Assembly: GCF_002259755.1 (NCBI RefSeq)
Contig: NZ_MWWY01000005.1
Coordinates: 62,001 to 126,000, forward strand
Source of the DNA: Bifidobacterium hapali
GTDB lineage: Bacteria; Actinomycetota; Actinomycetes; Actinomycetales; Bifidobacteriaceae
DNA: 64,000 bases
Reading direction: 5' to 3'
This document shows, piece after piece, positions 46,666 through 55,327 of this stretch (the stretch's first letter is position 1; each line of letters opens with the position of its first letter). Both the position numbers and the translations under genes were made by a program. The notes under the pieces were generated by a model. It made no database searches. It was not told the DNA's origin and saw only the letters and a list, made by a program, of their open reading frames with translations.

Positions 46666-48120
46666 TTACGCGCAAGGCAGTTCGCCAGACGCAATCAGCT
46701 GCTTAAACAACGCATAATCGGCATCATTTTGATCAGCATACGATGATGCAAACGACGCGATTGCCTCGTCAAATGTCTCATCATCGCCCACATACGAAGC
46801 AATCGCGATACGGTCTCCGGTACGCGCATGCGCATGAGCGAGGCATCGCGCGCACATACGTCCCAAATCAGACAGTGCTAAATCGTTGAGATGATCAATG
46901 TCGATCGAACCTTTACCGTTCCAGAACTGTCGCACGTAATAATCGCGCTTGTGGCCATCCTCAGCCATGAAACTCGCCCAGCCAAGTAACACGTCTGCTG
47001 TCGACTGAATAAGTTTCTGCCCCTGTACCACGCGTTCACCATGCGTCGCGTACTTTGATCGGCCCACGAACCGTTCAAGTACAGACTCATTGGCCTCTTT
47101 CATCTGCAACATTAATGGATCATCAATATCGCGTCCGGTTAGAATCGACACCCACGCACGCGTGCCTACTGACCCAACGCCCACGACTTTACGAGCAGTA
47201 TCGTTATACGTGTAATGACTCAACACATGTCGGCGGTCCTCGTACAAGCTGTCTCGGTAGCTAACAAACAACTCCTGAATACGCTCCTCAAGTGCGTTAA
47301 GATCAGCGTAATCATCAAGCTCACAAATCGGAGTCAATGCCGGAGGTTTTGAACGGAAACGTAGCCTGTCACCATCCCGATACGTCAGTTTGGCAGCAGC
47401 ATGATCCGAGTCACGCACTTCAGCGCGAGCCGCAGCGTCACGCAACGTCCGGTTACGCTTACCACTCATCGTGCGCTCATAGTGATCGAGCGCAGCCTCA
47501 ACATCAATGTGATCGTACCAAGCGTCCAAATAGTCCATCTGAGAGAACTGCTTGAGATGATCACGATACGAATGTACGCAACGTTTCACTGCAGCCGTAC
47601 GTTGCGCTTCACGAATACCGTTCGCTCGACCGCAGATTTCGACTGAAACTGCGAGGCGTTTAATATCCCACTCCCACGGCCCGGTTGTCGTCTCATCAAA
47701 ATCGTTAATATCGAACACGAGACGCTGTGAAGGGGAGCGGAACATGCCGAAATTGCCAATATGTGCGTCGCCAACCGCTTGCACTGGAATGCCAGTGACT
47801 GGTGTGCGCGCCAAATCGTTCGCCATAATCAGCGCAGTACCACGGTAAAACGTGAACGCTGACACGCTCATGCGCTGGTATCGCAGAGGAATGAGGTCTT
47901 GCACGCGTTCGCGCGACTGTTCTTCCAACAGTCCGATCACATCTCTGCGATTCTCACGGACCTGCCATAACGCGTGGCTTTCCAGTGGCACGCGGAAACG
48001 ACGGTCCAATCCTGCTTGTGCGCGTTCGGCGGGTAAACCAGCCTGATGCCACGAACGAATGTCGATAATCGGGTGGTCGGCGTCGGCCGAACGCAAAATA
48101 TTGCTCTCACTTTCTTTCAC
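46666..48120 (-). CDS. DUF2252-family protein
   Basis: A 484-residue cytoplasmic protein of the DUF2252 family, distantly kinase-like. Seen are SVSAFTFYRGTALIMANDLA, VGDAHIGNFGMF, FDINDFDETTTGPWEWDIKRLA, VGVGSVGTRAWVSIL and VVQGQKLIQSTADVLLGW. The GDxHxxNF and FDxNDFD motifs resemble the active-site motifs of aminoglycoside phosphotransferase-type kinases; the substrate is unknown. GTG 48120 is chosen because TAAGG lies upstream at good spacing; GTG 48126 is an alternative. It diverges from glnA. Confidence 0.85.
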   Translation of the reverse strand: MKESESNILRSADADHPIIDIRSWHQAGLPAERAQAGLDRRFRVPLESHALWQVRENRRDVIGLLEEQSRERVQDLIPLRYQRMSVSAFTFYRGTALIMANDLARTPVTGIPVQAVGDAHIGNFGMFRSPSQRLVFDINDFDETTTGPWEWDIKRLAVSVEICGRANGIREAQRTAAVKRCVHSYRDHLKQFSQMDYLDAWYDHIDVEAALDHYERTMSGKRNRTLRDAAARAEVRDSDHAAAKLTYRDGDRLRFRSKPPALTPICELDDYADLNALEERIQELFVSYRDSLYEDRRHVLSHYTYNDTARKVVGVGSVGTRAWVSILTGRDIDDPLMLQMKEANESVLERFVGRSKYATHGERVVQGQKLIQSTADVLLGWASFMAEDGHKRDYYVRQFWNGKGSIDIDHLNDLALSDLGRMCARCLAHAHARTGDRIAIASYVGDDETFDEAIASFASSYADQNDADYALFKQLIASGELPCA

Positions 48121-48289
48121 ACGCACTACCTTACCGCGTGTCGGGAGATGACATTTACGAATCGTGCACATGAACGAACAGAAACGGAGAGAAAACAAAC
48201 TGGCATACCACAACTATACGGTATGTATCGATAAACAAAACACATATGATCACGACTCGCATGATCGTGCAATATTGTCGATATCCGGT

Positions 48290-48333
48290 TTGTTAACGAA
48301 CTTCGTAACACGCGGATGGAACTATAGGACGCT
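48290..48333 (+). promoter_or_regulatory. glnA promoter region with imperfect palindrome and leaderless start
   Basis: TATAGG (48323-48328) is five bases before ATG 48334, with no ribosome-binding site, implying a leaderless mRNA. Upstream, GTTAACGAACTTCGTAAC (about 48291-48308) is an imperfect palindrome lying over the expected -35, a plausible operator for a nitrogen regulator such as GlnR or AmtR; this owner is a guess. Confidence 0.45.
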
Positions 48334-49671
48334 ATGGATAAACAGCAGGAGTTTGCGCTGCGCACGGTCGAGGAACGCGACGTGCGCTTCATTCGGTTGT
48401 GGTTCACCGACGTGCTGGGTACGCTCAAGTCCGTGGCAATCGCGCCAGCCGAATTGGAGGCAGCGTTTGAGGAAGGGCTTGGCTTCGATGGCTCGGCAAT
48501 CGAAGGTATGACCCGCGTGTCGGAAGACGATATGATCGTCCAACCTGACCCGTCAACGTTCCAGATCCTGCCGTGGCGCGGCGGTCCGCAGGGTACTGCG
48601 CGCATGTTCTGCGACATTCTCACGCCGGACGGGGAGCCGTCACTCGGCGACCCGCGTCACGTGCTTAAGCGTGCGCTCGCCAAGGCGAAGGAGAAAGGGT
48701 TTACGTTCTACGTACACCCTGAGATCGAGTTTTATCTGTTTGAGCATCAGGATGATTGGTCGAAGGCCCCGACTCCAATTGATGAGGGCGGCTATTTTGA
48801 CCATGTGCCGCGTAGCCCAGGCATGGATTTCCGCCGCGCCACCGTCAATATGCTCGAACAAATGGGTATTTCGGTGGAGTATTCGCATCACGAGGCTGGT
48901 CCCGGTCAAAACGAGATTGACTTGCGTTATGCAGATGCGTTGACAACGGCGGACAATATTATGACGTTCCGCACGGTAGTCAAGGAGATTTCGCTTGAGC
49001 GTGGTATTCATGCCAGCTTTATGCCGAAGCCTTTGGCTAACGCACCTGGCTCGGGTATGCACACGCATTTAAGCCTGTTTGAAGGCGATGCGAACGCATT
49101 CTATGAGGCTGGTCAAGAGTTCAACATGTCGATGACGGCTCGCCAATTTGCTGCCGGTATTCTCTACCATGCGGCGGAGATTTGCGCGGTTACTGATCAA
49201 TATGTCAACTCGTATAAGCGTCTGTGGGGCGGTAACGAAGCTCCGAGCTATATTTGCTGGGGTCACAACAATCGTTCTGCATTGCTGCGTATTCCGCAGT
49301 ACAAGCCTGGCAAGGGTAATTCAGCTCGTATGGAGTTCCGCGCACTTGACCCGGTTGCGAACCCGTATCTTGCGTATTCAGTGCTGTTGGCTGCTGGCCT
49401 TGACGGTATTGACAAGCAGATGGTGCTTGGCGAGCCGACGAGTGACGATGTGTGGGAGCTCACCGATGCTGAACGGCAAGCGATGGGCATCCAGCCGTTG
49501 CCAGAGTCGCTTGACGAGGCGTTGAAGATCATGGAGAAGTCCGACTTCGTGGCTGATGTGCTGGGCGAGCATGCTTTCGAATATTTCCTGCGCAACAAAC
49601 GGCAGGAATGGGAAGCGTATCGTCATCAGGTCACGCCGTACGAACTTAAGACGTACTTGCCTAAGCTGTAA
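48334..49671 (+). CDS. glnA: Glutamine synthetase type I, short (GlnA2-like)
   Basis: A 445-residue enzyme that makes glutamine from glutamate and ammonia. GFDGSAIEGM, DPSTFQILPWRG, HPEIEFYLF, the catalytic SHHEAGPGQNEIDLRYA, ASFMPKPLANAPGSGMHTHLSL and WGGNEAPSYICWGHNNRSALLRIP match the family. The C-terminus lacks the Tyr-containing adenylylation loop of long GlnA1 and resembles GlnA2, so control by adenylylation is unlikely. It is leaderless by its promoter. It is followed by a separate MFS gene. Confidence 0.94.
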   Translation: MDKQQEFALRTVEERDVRFIRLWFTDVLGTLKSVAIAPAELEAAFEEGLGFDGSAIEGMTRVSEDDMIVQPDPSTFQILPWRGGPQGTARMFCDILTPDGEPSLGDPRHVLKRALAKAKEKGFTFYVHPEIEFYLFEHQDDWSKAPTPIDEGGYFDHVPRSPGMDFRRATVNMLEQMGISVEYSHHEAGPGQNEIDLRYADALTTADNIMTFRTVVKEISLERGIHASFMPKPLANAPGSGMHTHLSLFEGDANAFYEAGQEFNMSMTARQFAAGILYHAAEICAVTDQYVNSYKRLWGGNEAPSYICWGHNNRSALLRIPQYKPGKGNSARMEFRALDPVANPYLAYSVLLAAGLDGIDKQMVLGEPTSDDVWELTDAERQAMGIQPLPESLDEALKIMEKSDFVADVLGEHAFEYFLRNKRQEWEAYRHQVTPYELKTYLPKL

Positions 49672-49701
49672 TCTGCGGCGTAGTCAAGTGTAGTCAAGTT
49701 G

Positions 49702-49714
49702 TACAATACGTCTC
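49702..49714 (+). promoter_or_regulatory. -10 element of the MFS gene, leaderless start
   Basis: TACAAT at 49702-49707 is seven bases before ATG 49715. The direct repeat TAGTCAAGTG/TAGTCAAGTT (49681-49700) lies just upstream. No ribosome-binding site is seen. Confidence 0.5.
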
Positions 49715-50932
49715 ATGACGCACACTGAGAATGCGGGTGCCAGTGGCACCCGCTTTTTTACGCTTCCAGTGATTGTACTGGTTTCTATCAGCTTTATGCT
49801 GGGCATGAGCGAATTCATTGTTGTTGGTATTTTGCCTGACATTGCGCGAGGATTGTCAGTTTCTGAAGTGACGGTTGGCAATCTCGTGTCGCTATTTGCA
49901 TTCGTGTATGCGCCAGTTACACCACTTGGTTCGGCTATTTCGGCACGTTTTCCGCGATTCGCCACCCATCTTACGTTGATGGCTGTGTTCCTTGTCGGAA
50001 ACATATTGTGCGCATTTGCGCCAAATTATGCAGTACTGGTGGTTGCTCGCATCATGATCGCGCTGGTTTCGGGCACGCTTGTTGCGATTGCTATGACGTA
50101 TGCGCCTGATGTGACTGTTGACCAGTACCGTACCAAGTTCATCGCATGGGTTTTTTCTGGTTTTTCGATCGCCTCGGTTGTTGGTGTGCCGGTAGGAACA
50201 TGGATTGCGAACACATTCGGGTGGCGTTGGGCGTTCCATTTGATCGATGTGTTAACGCTTGCGCTTATCGTATCTATGGTGGTTGTCTTGCCACGAAATA
50301 GTCATATGATGCAGGTTGGATTCGTGCGTCAGTTTCGCTTGTTTATTGACCGTCGTATCTGGCTTGGTGTACTGGCTGTGGTGTGTGGTGCGGCGTCCAG
50401 CTACGTGTTTTACACGTATTTAACGCCGATTATGCGCGATGAAATCCACATTCCTGAACAGTTCTTAAGCCTTGGACTCGTGGTATACGGTGTTGCATGC
50501 CTGTGGAGTAATTTGCACGCTGGCAAGCTCGCTGAACGTGGCAGGGGAGTTGAGCCGCTGTATCACTTGCGTTGGGTATTCCTTGCCCATGCAGCGTTGC
50601 TGTGCTCGCTTGCATTGGCTCGTGTGATTCCGTTCTACGGTGCGATATTGCTAATCGTGCTCGGCATGTTCATGTACTTGTTTAATGCGTCATCACAGGT
50701 TCTGTACATGGATGTTGCTGCCGAGTCACACCCCGGTTCGATGAATCTCGCCGCATCGCTGAATTCCATGTCGTTCAACATTGGTATTGCAATTGGCTCG
50801 GCTGTAGGCGGTTTGGTGAATGATCACCTTGGTTTGACGTGGCTTGGCCCCTTCGGTGCATTGTTTGCGTTGGGTGCGGTGGCGATTACGTTAGCGCTCG
50901 GACGGTTTCTGCCTGCTGCCACTCAGCAGTGA
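49715..50932 (+). CDS. MFS efflux transporter (AraJ/DHA1-like)
   Basis: A 405-residue protein with twelve predicted membrane helices. Helix 1 and loop have SFMLGMSEFIVVGILPDIARGL, and GFSIASVVGVPVGTWIANTFGWRWAFHLID lies at the end of the first half, both typical of the sugar/drug efflux group (AraJ, YdhP, DHA1). The substrate is unknown. ATG 49715 fits the -10. It ends 11 bases before the convergent stop of the next gene, with no hairpin between. Confidence 0.87.
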   Translation: MTHTENAGASGTRFFTLPVIVLVSISFMLGMSEFIVVGILPDIARGLSVSEVTVGNLVSLFAFVYAPVTPLGSAISARFPRFATHLTLMAVFLVGNILCAFAPNYAVLVVARIMIALVSGTLVAIAMTYAPDVTVDQYRTKFIAWVFSGFSIASVVGVPVGTWIANTFGWRWAFHLIDVLTLALIVSMVVVLPRNSHMMQVGFVRQFRLFIDRRIWLGVLAVVCGAASSYVFYTYLTPIMRDEIHIPEQFLSLGLVVYGVACLWSNLHAGKLAERGRGVEPLYHLRWVFLAHAALLCSLALARVIPFYGAILLIVLGMFMYLFNASSQVLYMDVAAESHPGSMNLAASLNSMSFNIGIAIGSAVGGLVNDHLGLTWLGPFGALFALGAVAITLALGRFLPAATQQ

Positions 50933-50943
50933 ATACTAGGGTA

Positions 50944-51966
50944 TTAGCGCATTGCGCCGAACCAGCTTTGGTAGATGATTGCAAAATTACGATTACCGTA
51001 ACTGGAACAGGAATCACCCTCGCCAACGCCAGCCGCTAACGCTGCATCATTCGGCTGATACGGCGTATAAATATACAGTAATGCGGTTGCTTTGTTCTCA
51101 ATGAATACATCGGTACCACCGCAACTGACGTTCGGATGATACCGTACATAGTTGAGCGCATGCGCATGATATCCGTAACGATCTTCGTGCGCAACATAGT
51201 ATTGGTAACGTTTCGCTGAACCGTACACTTGATTGAAAAAGCCGGCGTATTCAGGGTCGCAATCTGCGTCATCTGGGCAGCTTAACCCCATTGCAGCTTT
51301 GTACTGGAAATCAGTGATAGTGGTTGCAGTGACGAGATGCTGTTCTTTCTGTAAAACGGTGAGCAGTACTTTTTGACTGATACCGCACGCTTTGCCGGCC
51401 TTGTAAATGATGGCAGCTGCGGTTTCATGCTTGGCACCTTGGTATGCAGCACAGTATTCGTCAGCTGGCTGGTTGCTTGTATCGAAGGTTTTCGATTTGA
51501 GACAGTGATTACCCGAGCATGCGGCTCCTTGCTCGTTGAGAAACGACTGGATTTCGGCTTCGCTCATCGCGTTTGCGTTGAAAAACTGGCCATCTGAGAT
51601 AATGTTACCCGGATCAAAATCGTAGGTTTTAACCAGTTGCGACTGTCTCGCTTCAGCAGCATTCAAGTCGATACGCCACTGGACAACGCGTACGGTGACT
51701 GTCGTTAAGGCGAGGATGATGACGATCGATACGAGTGAGATTAGAGATGCTTTGATTTTTTGCCCGATCGTCGCATGATGCCACCATTGTGCGGGATTGA
51801 ATGATGACTTGCTGTTGGTACGACGAGTGCGAGCGCGTGTACTGGATGCGCCGCGAGAGTTTTTGACTGGGCGTTTTTTGGGTGTCTTCTGGCTACGCAT
51901 AGTGGTACTGCCGCGTTGCTTATTGCGTGTTTTGTTTGATTGCTTCTGCTGATTCGACTGTCCCAT
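50944..51966 (-). CDS. Membrane-anchored secreted protein with lysozyme-like domain
   Basis: A 340-residue protein with a basic cytoplasmic N-terminus (residues 1-70, rich in Lys, Arg, Ser), one membrane helix (about 75-97) and an extracellular domain of about 240 residues. The domain has MSEAEIQSFLNEQ, KACGISQKVLLTVLQKEQHLVT (a Glu in the usual place for a lysozyme-like enzyme), MGLSCPDDADCDPEYAGFFNQVYGSAKRY, NKATALLYIYTPYQPN and the CSSYGNRNFAIIYQSWFG end, with paired cysteines. This domain is common in actinobacterial wall proteins and is sometimes named haemagglutinin; peptidoglycan cutting is inferred. A TACAAT (51981-51976) lies nine bases before ATG 51966. Confidence 0.8.
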   Translation of the reverse strand: MGQSNQQKQSNKTRNKQRGSTTMRSQKTPKKRPVKNSRGASSTRARTRRTNSKSSFNPAQWWHHATIGQKIKASLISLVSIVIILALTTVTVRVVQWRIDLNAAEARQSQLVKTYDFDPGNIISDGQFFNANAMSEAEIQSFLNEQGAACSGNHCLKSKTFDTSNQPADEYCAAYQGAKHETAAAIIYKAGKACGISQKVLLTVLQKEQHLVTATTITDFQYKAAMGLSCPDDADCDPEYAGFFNQVYGSAKRYQYYVAHEDRYGYHAHALNYVRYHPNVSCGGTDVFIENKATALLYIYTPYQPNDAALAAGVGEGDSCSSYGNRNFAIIYQSWFGAMR

Positions 51967-52021
51967 CGCCCAGTCATTGTAGTACGTTGCTATGAAACAA
52001 ACAGCCTTGCTGCTTGCTGTG

Positions 52022-52888
52022 TTAAACCAATCGAATGGTTTGGCTGAGCGTGTGTGACGCTCCCGGTGCGAGCGTCACCGCATGATCACGACATGCTGCC
52101 GCTTCTACGCACACGAAATCACGCCATTCTGTTTCACCGAGATCGCTACTGCCGCTTTCAATTGTGGCTCCCGGATTCCATACCACCGTCTGCGACGATC
52201 CTGCAGTTTCGATAACGATCGTACGGTCAAGTACATCGTCGTGAATCTGCAGCTCATCAGTCGTATCGTATACGCGATCAACTGGCGAACCGTTAAACGT
52301 TACCGCATCCGCTGACTGTTCGCGTTCTGGGAATCCATCTACAGTCGCATCCAAGTAATGTGCACCGCGCAACCCAAGTATGTGTGCGTAAGTCACATCA
52401 CCCACGTGAAAATACGTGTGCAATGCTGACTCATATACCAGCGAATCGTCACCAGTGTTCGTGACGGTCAGTGCGACTGTCAATTCAGTGCCTACCGTTA
52501 CATCATATGCGGCGTGGAATCGCGAATTCGCGCCAGAAATAATCTGATCAAGCAGCGCAGCATCAACGTCATCCGTATCGAGCGTGTACTGAATATGCCG
52601 ATCAGTCATGCTTTCTTTGTCAACGTGCCAGAAACTCAATCGCGCGAACCCATGCCGTGGTGTTTTATTAGTCGGCTGACCGTTGGCAAACCCTGCGTTA
52701 AACCACGGAAAGATCACGGGAATACCGCCGCGTACTGCTGATTGTGCACACAGTCGCACCGCTTTCGGCTGCCAGATTACAGACGTCTGCCCGCTCGGAG
52801 CCCAGTTGATAACATGCGCACCATGATCGCCGATCAGCGCTGACCCATCATCGTTGGCGATATTGCGAATAACAAATGTATTGCTCAT
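52022..52888 (-). CDS. D-hexose-6-phosphate mutarotase-like protein
   Basis: A 288-residue aldose-1-epimerase-fold protein of the YeaD type. Seen are GAHVINWAPSGQTSVIW, GGIPVIFPWF, PRHGFARLSFWHV, LHTYFHVGDV (catalytic His region) and the C-terminal EWRDFVCVEAAACRD. It should convert alpha and beta anomers of a phosphorylated hexose. ATG 52888 is chosen over an upstream frame because TATACT lies seven bases before it, again a leaderless start. Confidence 0.87.
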   Translation of the reverse strand: MSNTFVIRNIANDDGSALIGDHGAHVINWAPSGQTSVIWQPKAVRLCAQSAVRGGIPVIFPWFNAGFANGQPTNKTPRHGFARLSFWHVDKESMTDRHIQYTLDTDDVDAALLDQIISGANSRFHAAYDVTVGTELTVALTVTNTGDDSLVYESALHTYFHVGDVTYAHILGLRGAHYLDATVDGFPEREQSADAVTFNGSPVDRVYDTTDELQIHDDVLDRTIVIETAGSSQTVVWNPGATIESGSSDLGETEWRDFVCVEAAACRDHAVTLAPGASHTLSQTIRLV

Positions 52889-52901
52889 TGGGCTAAGTAT
52901 A
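52889..52901 (-). promoter_or_regulatory. -10 element of the mutarotase gene, leaderless start
   Basis: TATACT on the minus strand (52901-52896) is followed by seven bases (TAGCCCA) and then ATG at 52888. No ribosome-binding site is present and no good -35 was found. Confidence 0.55.
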
Positions 52902-52948
52902 GGCGTGCCCGTATGCGACCCGCCGAAACGTACTTCACCTAGCTTCAC

Positions 52949-53109
52949 TCGGTTACACCAGAATTGACCTTGACATTTCCTCGGCTTTGTTAAACCAACT
53001 TTGACATGTGCTTGCGAACTACCTATCAGTCAGCTTTGCTGACAGCTCCCCTGACAAGGGGAGCTAAGGAAAGAAGCAATGTCAAAATTGGTGGAATAGA
53101 GCAATGATC
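52949..53109. repeat. Intergenic region with AAGGGGAGC hairpin
   Basis: A perfect hairpin AGCTCCCC/GGGGAGCT lies at 53044-53065 with a six-base loop, holding one copy of the AAGGGGAGC repeat (53050-53064). TTGACATTTCCT near 52971 and AAGAAGCAATGTCAA near 53075-53090 form a looser outer inverted pair. It lies after the nitroreductase stop on the minus strand, so it can terminate that transcript. Confidence 0.6.
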
Positions 53110-53889
53110 TTAACGATCGAGTCGGAACCCTTGTGCAGCAACATGCGAGCCCATCGCATGACCAGCCATATCCGCCGTCGCATTATGCGCAATCTGATCG
53201 CTAAACGCGTCTACCGGACGATCAGTGTGACGCAGATCGTAATATTCGTGCACGCTCTTATCAAATGCCGCCAATGGAGCAAGCGTTGCGTCATCATCGG
53301 ATGGATACGTGTTCTCAAAGAACTGCATTGTGCGCGGCATACGCGGTTTAATTGCAGGCTCCTGATCGGGCTTGCCAATCGCCAGACCCAACACAGGATA
53401 CGTGTATTCAGGCAAATTCATAAGCTCGATAAGCGAGGCGACATCATTGAGCAGCGAACCGAGAATCACACAGCCAAGGCCAAGCGAATATGCGGCAGTT
53501 TCCATCGCATGCAGCGCGAGTACGGCATCATTCTGTGCTTGTGCAAACCGGTAACTGCCATTAAGCGTGAATTCGTCACTGTCGGTATCTACGCCCTTAG
53601 CGCGTGCGATGGCCGCATTGCGATGCTCGTCAAGAATGAACACATACAGTAGGGGAGCAGTTGCGATGTACTGTTGATGTCCGATTTCAGCGAGTTTCTG
53701 CTTGAGATTATCATCGGTGATGCGAATCGCCGACCAGTCGTTGAGAAACTGGCTGGACGCGGCATGTTGTGCGACAGTTTCCAGCGTGGCAATAGTGTTG
53801 TCGTCGATTGCTTCCGGCTTAAACGCGCGGATGGAACGACGATTGAGTAACGTGTCAACGGTGTCGTTATGAATCAGATCATTGGTCAT
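53110..53889 (-). CDS. Nitroreductase-family FMN oxidoreductase (NfsA-like)
   Basis: A 259-residue flavoprotein. The N-terminal LLNRRSIRAFKPEAIDD is the FMN-binding Arg segment; AAQHAASSQFLNDWSAIRI, AMETAAYSLGLGCVILGSL and YPVLGLAIGKPDQEPAIKPRMPR match the NfsA/Frp group of NADPH-dependent reductases. The C-terminus is polar. ATG 53889 is preceded by GACAAT (53901-53896) with six bases between and no ribosome-binding site, so it is probably leaderless. Confidence 0.85.
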   Translation of the reverse strand: MTNDLIHNDTVDTLLNRRSIRAFKPEAIDDNTIATLETVAQHAASSQFLNDWSAIRITDDNLKQKLAEIGHQQYIATAPLLYVFILDEHRNAAIARAKGVDTDSDEFTLNGSYRFAQAQNDAVLALHAMETAAYSLGLGCVILGSLLNDVASLIELMNLPEYTYPVLGLAIGKPDQEPAIKPRMPRTMQFFENTYPSDDDATLAPLAAFDKSVHEYYDLRHTDRPVDAFSDQIAHNATADMAGHAMGSHVAAQGFRLDR

Positions 53890-53948
53890 AACTGTATTGT
53901 CGCGCGTGCGCTAGGCGTAGTGCAATATCCATACGCTTTCGGCGAGAT

Positions 53949-55073
53949 TCACCGAGCTGTCGACTCACGCTCGATCACAGTGGTGTCTAGCATGTGAATG
54001 CGTTGTGGAGTACGACCTTCCAACTGATCGAGCACCATGTCAGCCATGCAAATGCCGAACTGTTCGATCGGCTGATGTACGGTAGTTAATTGCGGATGCG
54101 ACGAGATCGCATCTGGGCTATCGTCGAATCCAGCAATAGCAAGATCGTCAGGAATACGTACGCCGTGCGACATCAGATACTGCATGGCACCAACTGCAAT
54201 GCAATCATTACCGCACATGAGAGCGTCGATGTGATGATCGGCGAGTAGTGACGAAGCTGGTCTATTTGAGGAGCCTTCGGCTAGACGGGACAGTAGTTGT
54301 TCGATAGCAGCGCTTCCACTGCCGCGACTCCAGTCAGCGGCGGAGACGACCAGTGACGGGTCAAAATCATCTCCCATAACAGTTCTGAACCCTGCAAGAC
54401 GTTCAGTTGAGCAGGGAAGAAAATCTGGTCCACAAATATACGCGATACGTCGGTAACCATTGTCGCGCATATGTTTAGTCAATGCGCACGAAGAGGCTGC
54501 GTTATCGATGTCAACGGTTGGAAACGGTGATTGTGAGCCATATCCAACTTCCGAAATGGCAATAGGGACGTTCAGCTCGCGGAATGTGTTGAAGAGCGCA
54601 TCATCGGTATGAAATGAGTTGAGAATCCAGCCGTCTGCAAATCCACTCGATGCCAGACGCGCGATGCGCTCGCATGCTTGCGGCGTGTCTGCAATCAGCG
54701 TGACCAGCTGGTATCCAGCGTCGCCAAGTCGTTGGTTAGCGGTGACCATGATGGTGCTGATGTTTGGATCTGTGATGATGGAATCTGTTTCGCCATGTAC
54801 AACGAAGGCGACGGTTTGCGTACGTTGCCGTACCAACGATCGTGCCGCATTATTAGGCGTGTACTGCGTGGCTTTGACGGCTGCGGCGATACGCCGGGCT
54901 GCTTTGGCGGACACATGCGGATTGCCATTGAGATAGCGCGACACGGTGGCGTAGGAGACGCCAGAGGCTGCTGCGACGTCCATGATGGTAGGCTTACGCG
55001 TCGGCTCGACAGACTGTTGGGCAATAGCTGGCGCGTTGAGTGTCTCAGTGTTGTCTTCGCTGACAAGAGTCAT
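53949..55073 (-). CDS. LacI-family transcriptional regulator of the GH20 sugar operon
   Basis: A 374-residue repressor. The helix-turn-helix is PTIMDVAAASGVSYATVSRYLNG near residues 28-52, then the hinge YTPNNAARSLVRQRT; the sugar-binding domain includes DGWILNSFHTDD, RRIAYICGPD, ALMCGNDCIAVGAMQYL and DLAIAGFDDS. About 27 polar residues precede the DNA-binding domain, longer than usual. AAAGGA lies upstream of ATG 55073. It is divergent from the ABC transporter operon, and two LacI-type operators lie between them, so self-control and control of the operon are both likely. Confidence 0.9.
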   Translation of the reverse strand: MTLVSEDNTETLNAPAIAQQSVEPTRKPTIMDVAAASGVSYATVSRYLNGNPHVSAKAARRIAAAVKATQYTPNNAARSLVRQRTQTVAFVVHGETDSIITDPNISTIMVTANQRLGDAGYQLVTLIADTPQACERIARLASSGFADGWILNSFHTDDALFNTFRELNVPIAISEVGYGSQSPFPTVDIDNAASSCALTKHMRDNGYRRIAYICGPDFLPCSTERLAGFRTVMGDDFDPSLVVSAADWSRGSGSAAIEQLLSRLAEGSSNRPASSLLADHHIDALMCGNDCIAVGAMQYLMSHGVRIPDDLAIAGFDDSPDAISSHPQLTTVHQPIEQFGICMADMVLDQLEGRTPQRIHMLDTTVIERESTAR

Positions 55074-55183
55074 GACTGTCCTTTCGTATGACCATGCTAT
55101 TGCTGCTTCCTGTTGGTGATTGTATCGCGAGGACTATGTGAGTTTGTTCATGGTCTGGTGCGCTGCTCCGACACGCCATAGAT

Positions 55184-55232
55184 TTGTAAACCTTTACAAC
55201 AGTGTTATTCTCATGCTTGTAAACGTTTACGA
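55184..55232. promoter_or_regulatory. Two LacI-type operators in the divergent region
   Basis: TTGTAAACCTTTACAA (55184-55199) is symmetric except for its centre, and GTAAACGTTTAC (55219-55230) is a perfect palindrome inside TTGTAAACGTTTACGA. Their centres are 33 bases apart, close to three helical turns, so a repressor could bind both on one face. They lie about 100 bases before the binding-protein gene. Confidence 0.8.
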
Positions 55233-55327
55233 AAATACTATCAACAAACCAAAGTAAGGTTCACCGTAGTCAAAGAAGACGGCCGATTCGCTCTATCGCA
55301 GAATGATTCGGACGGAAAGGGATAACT

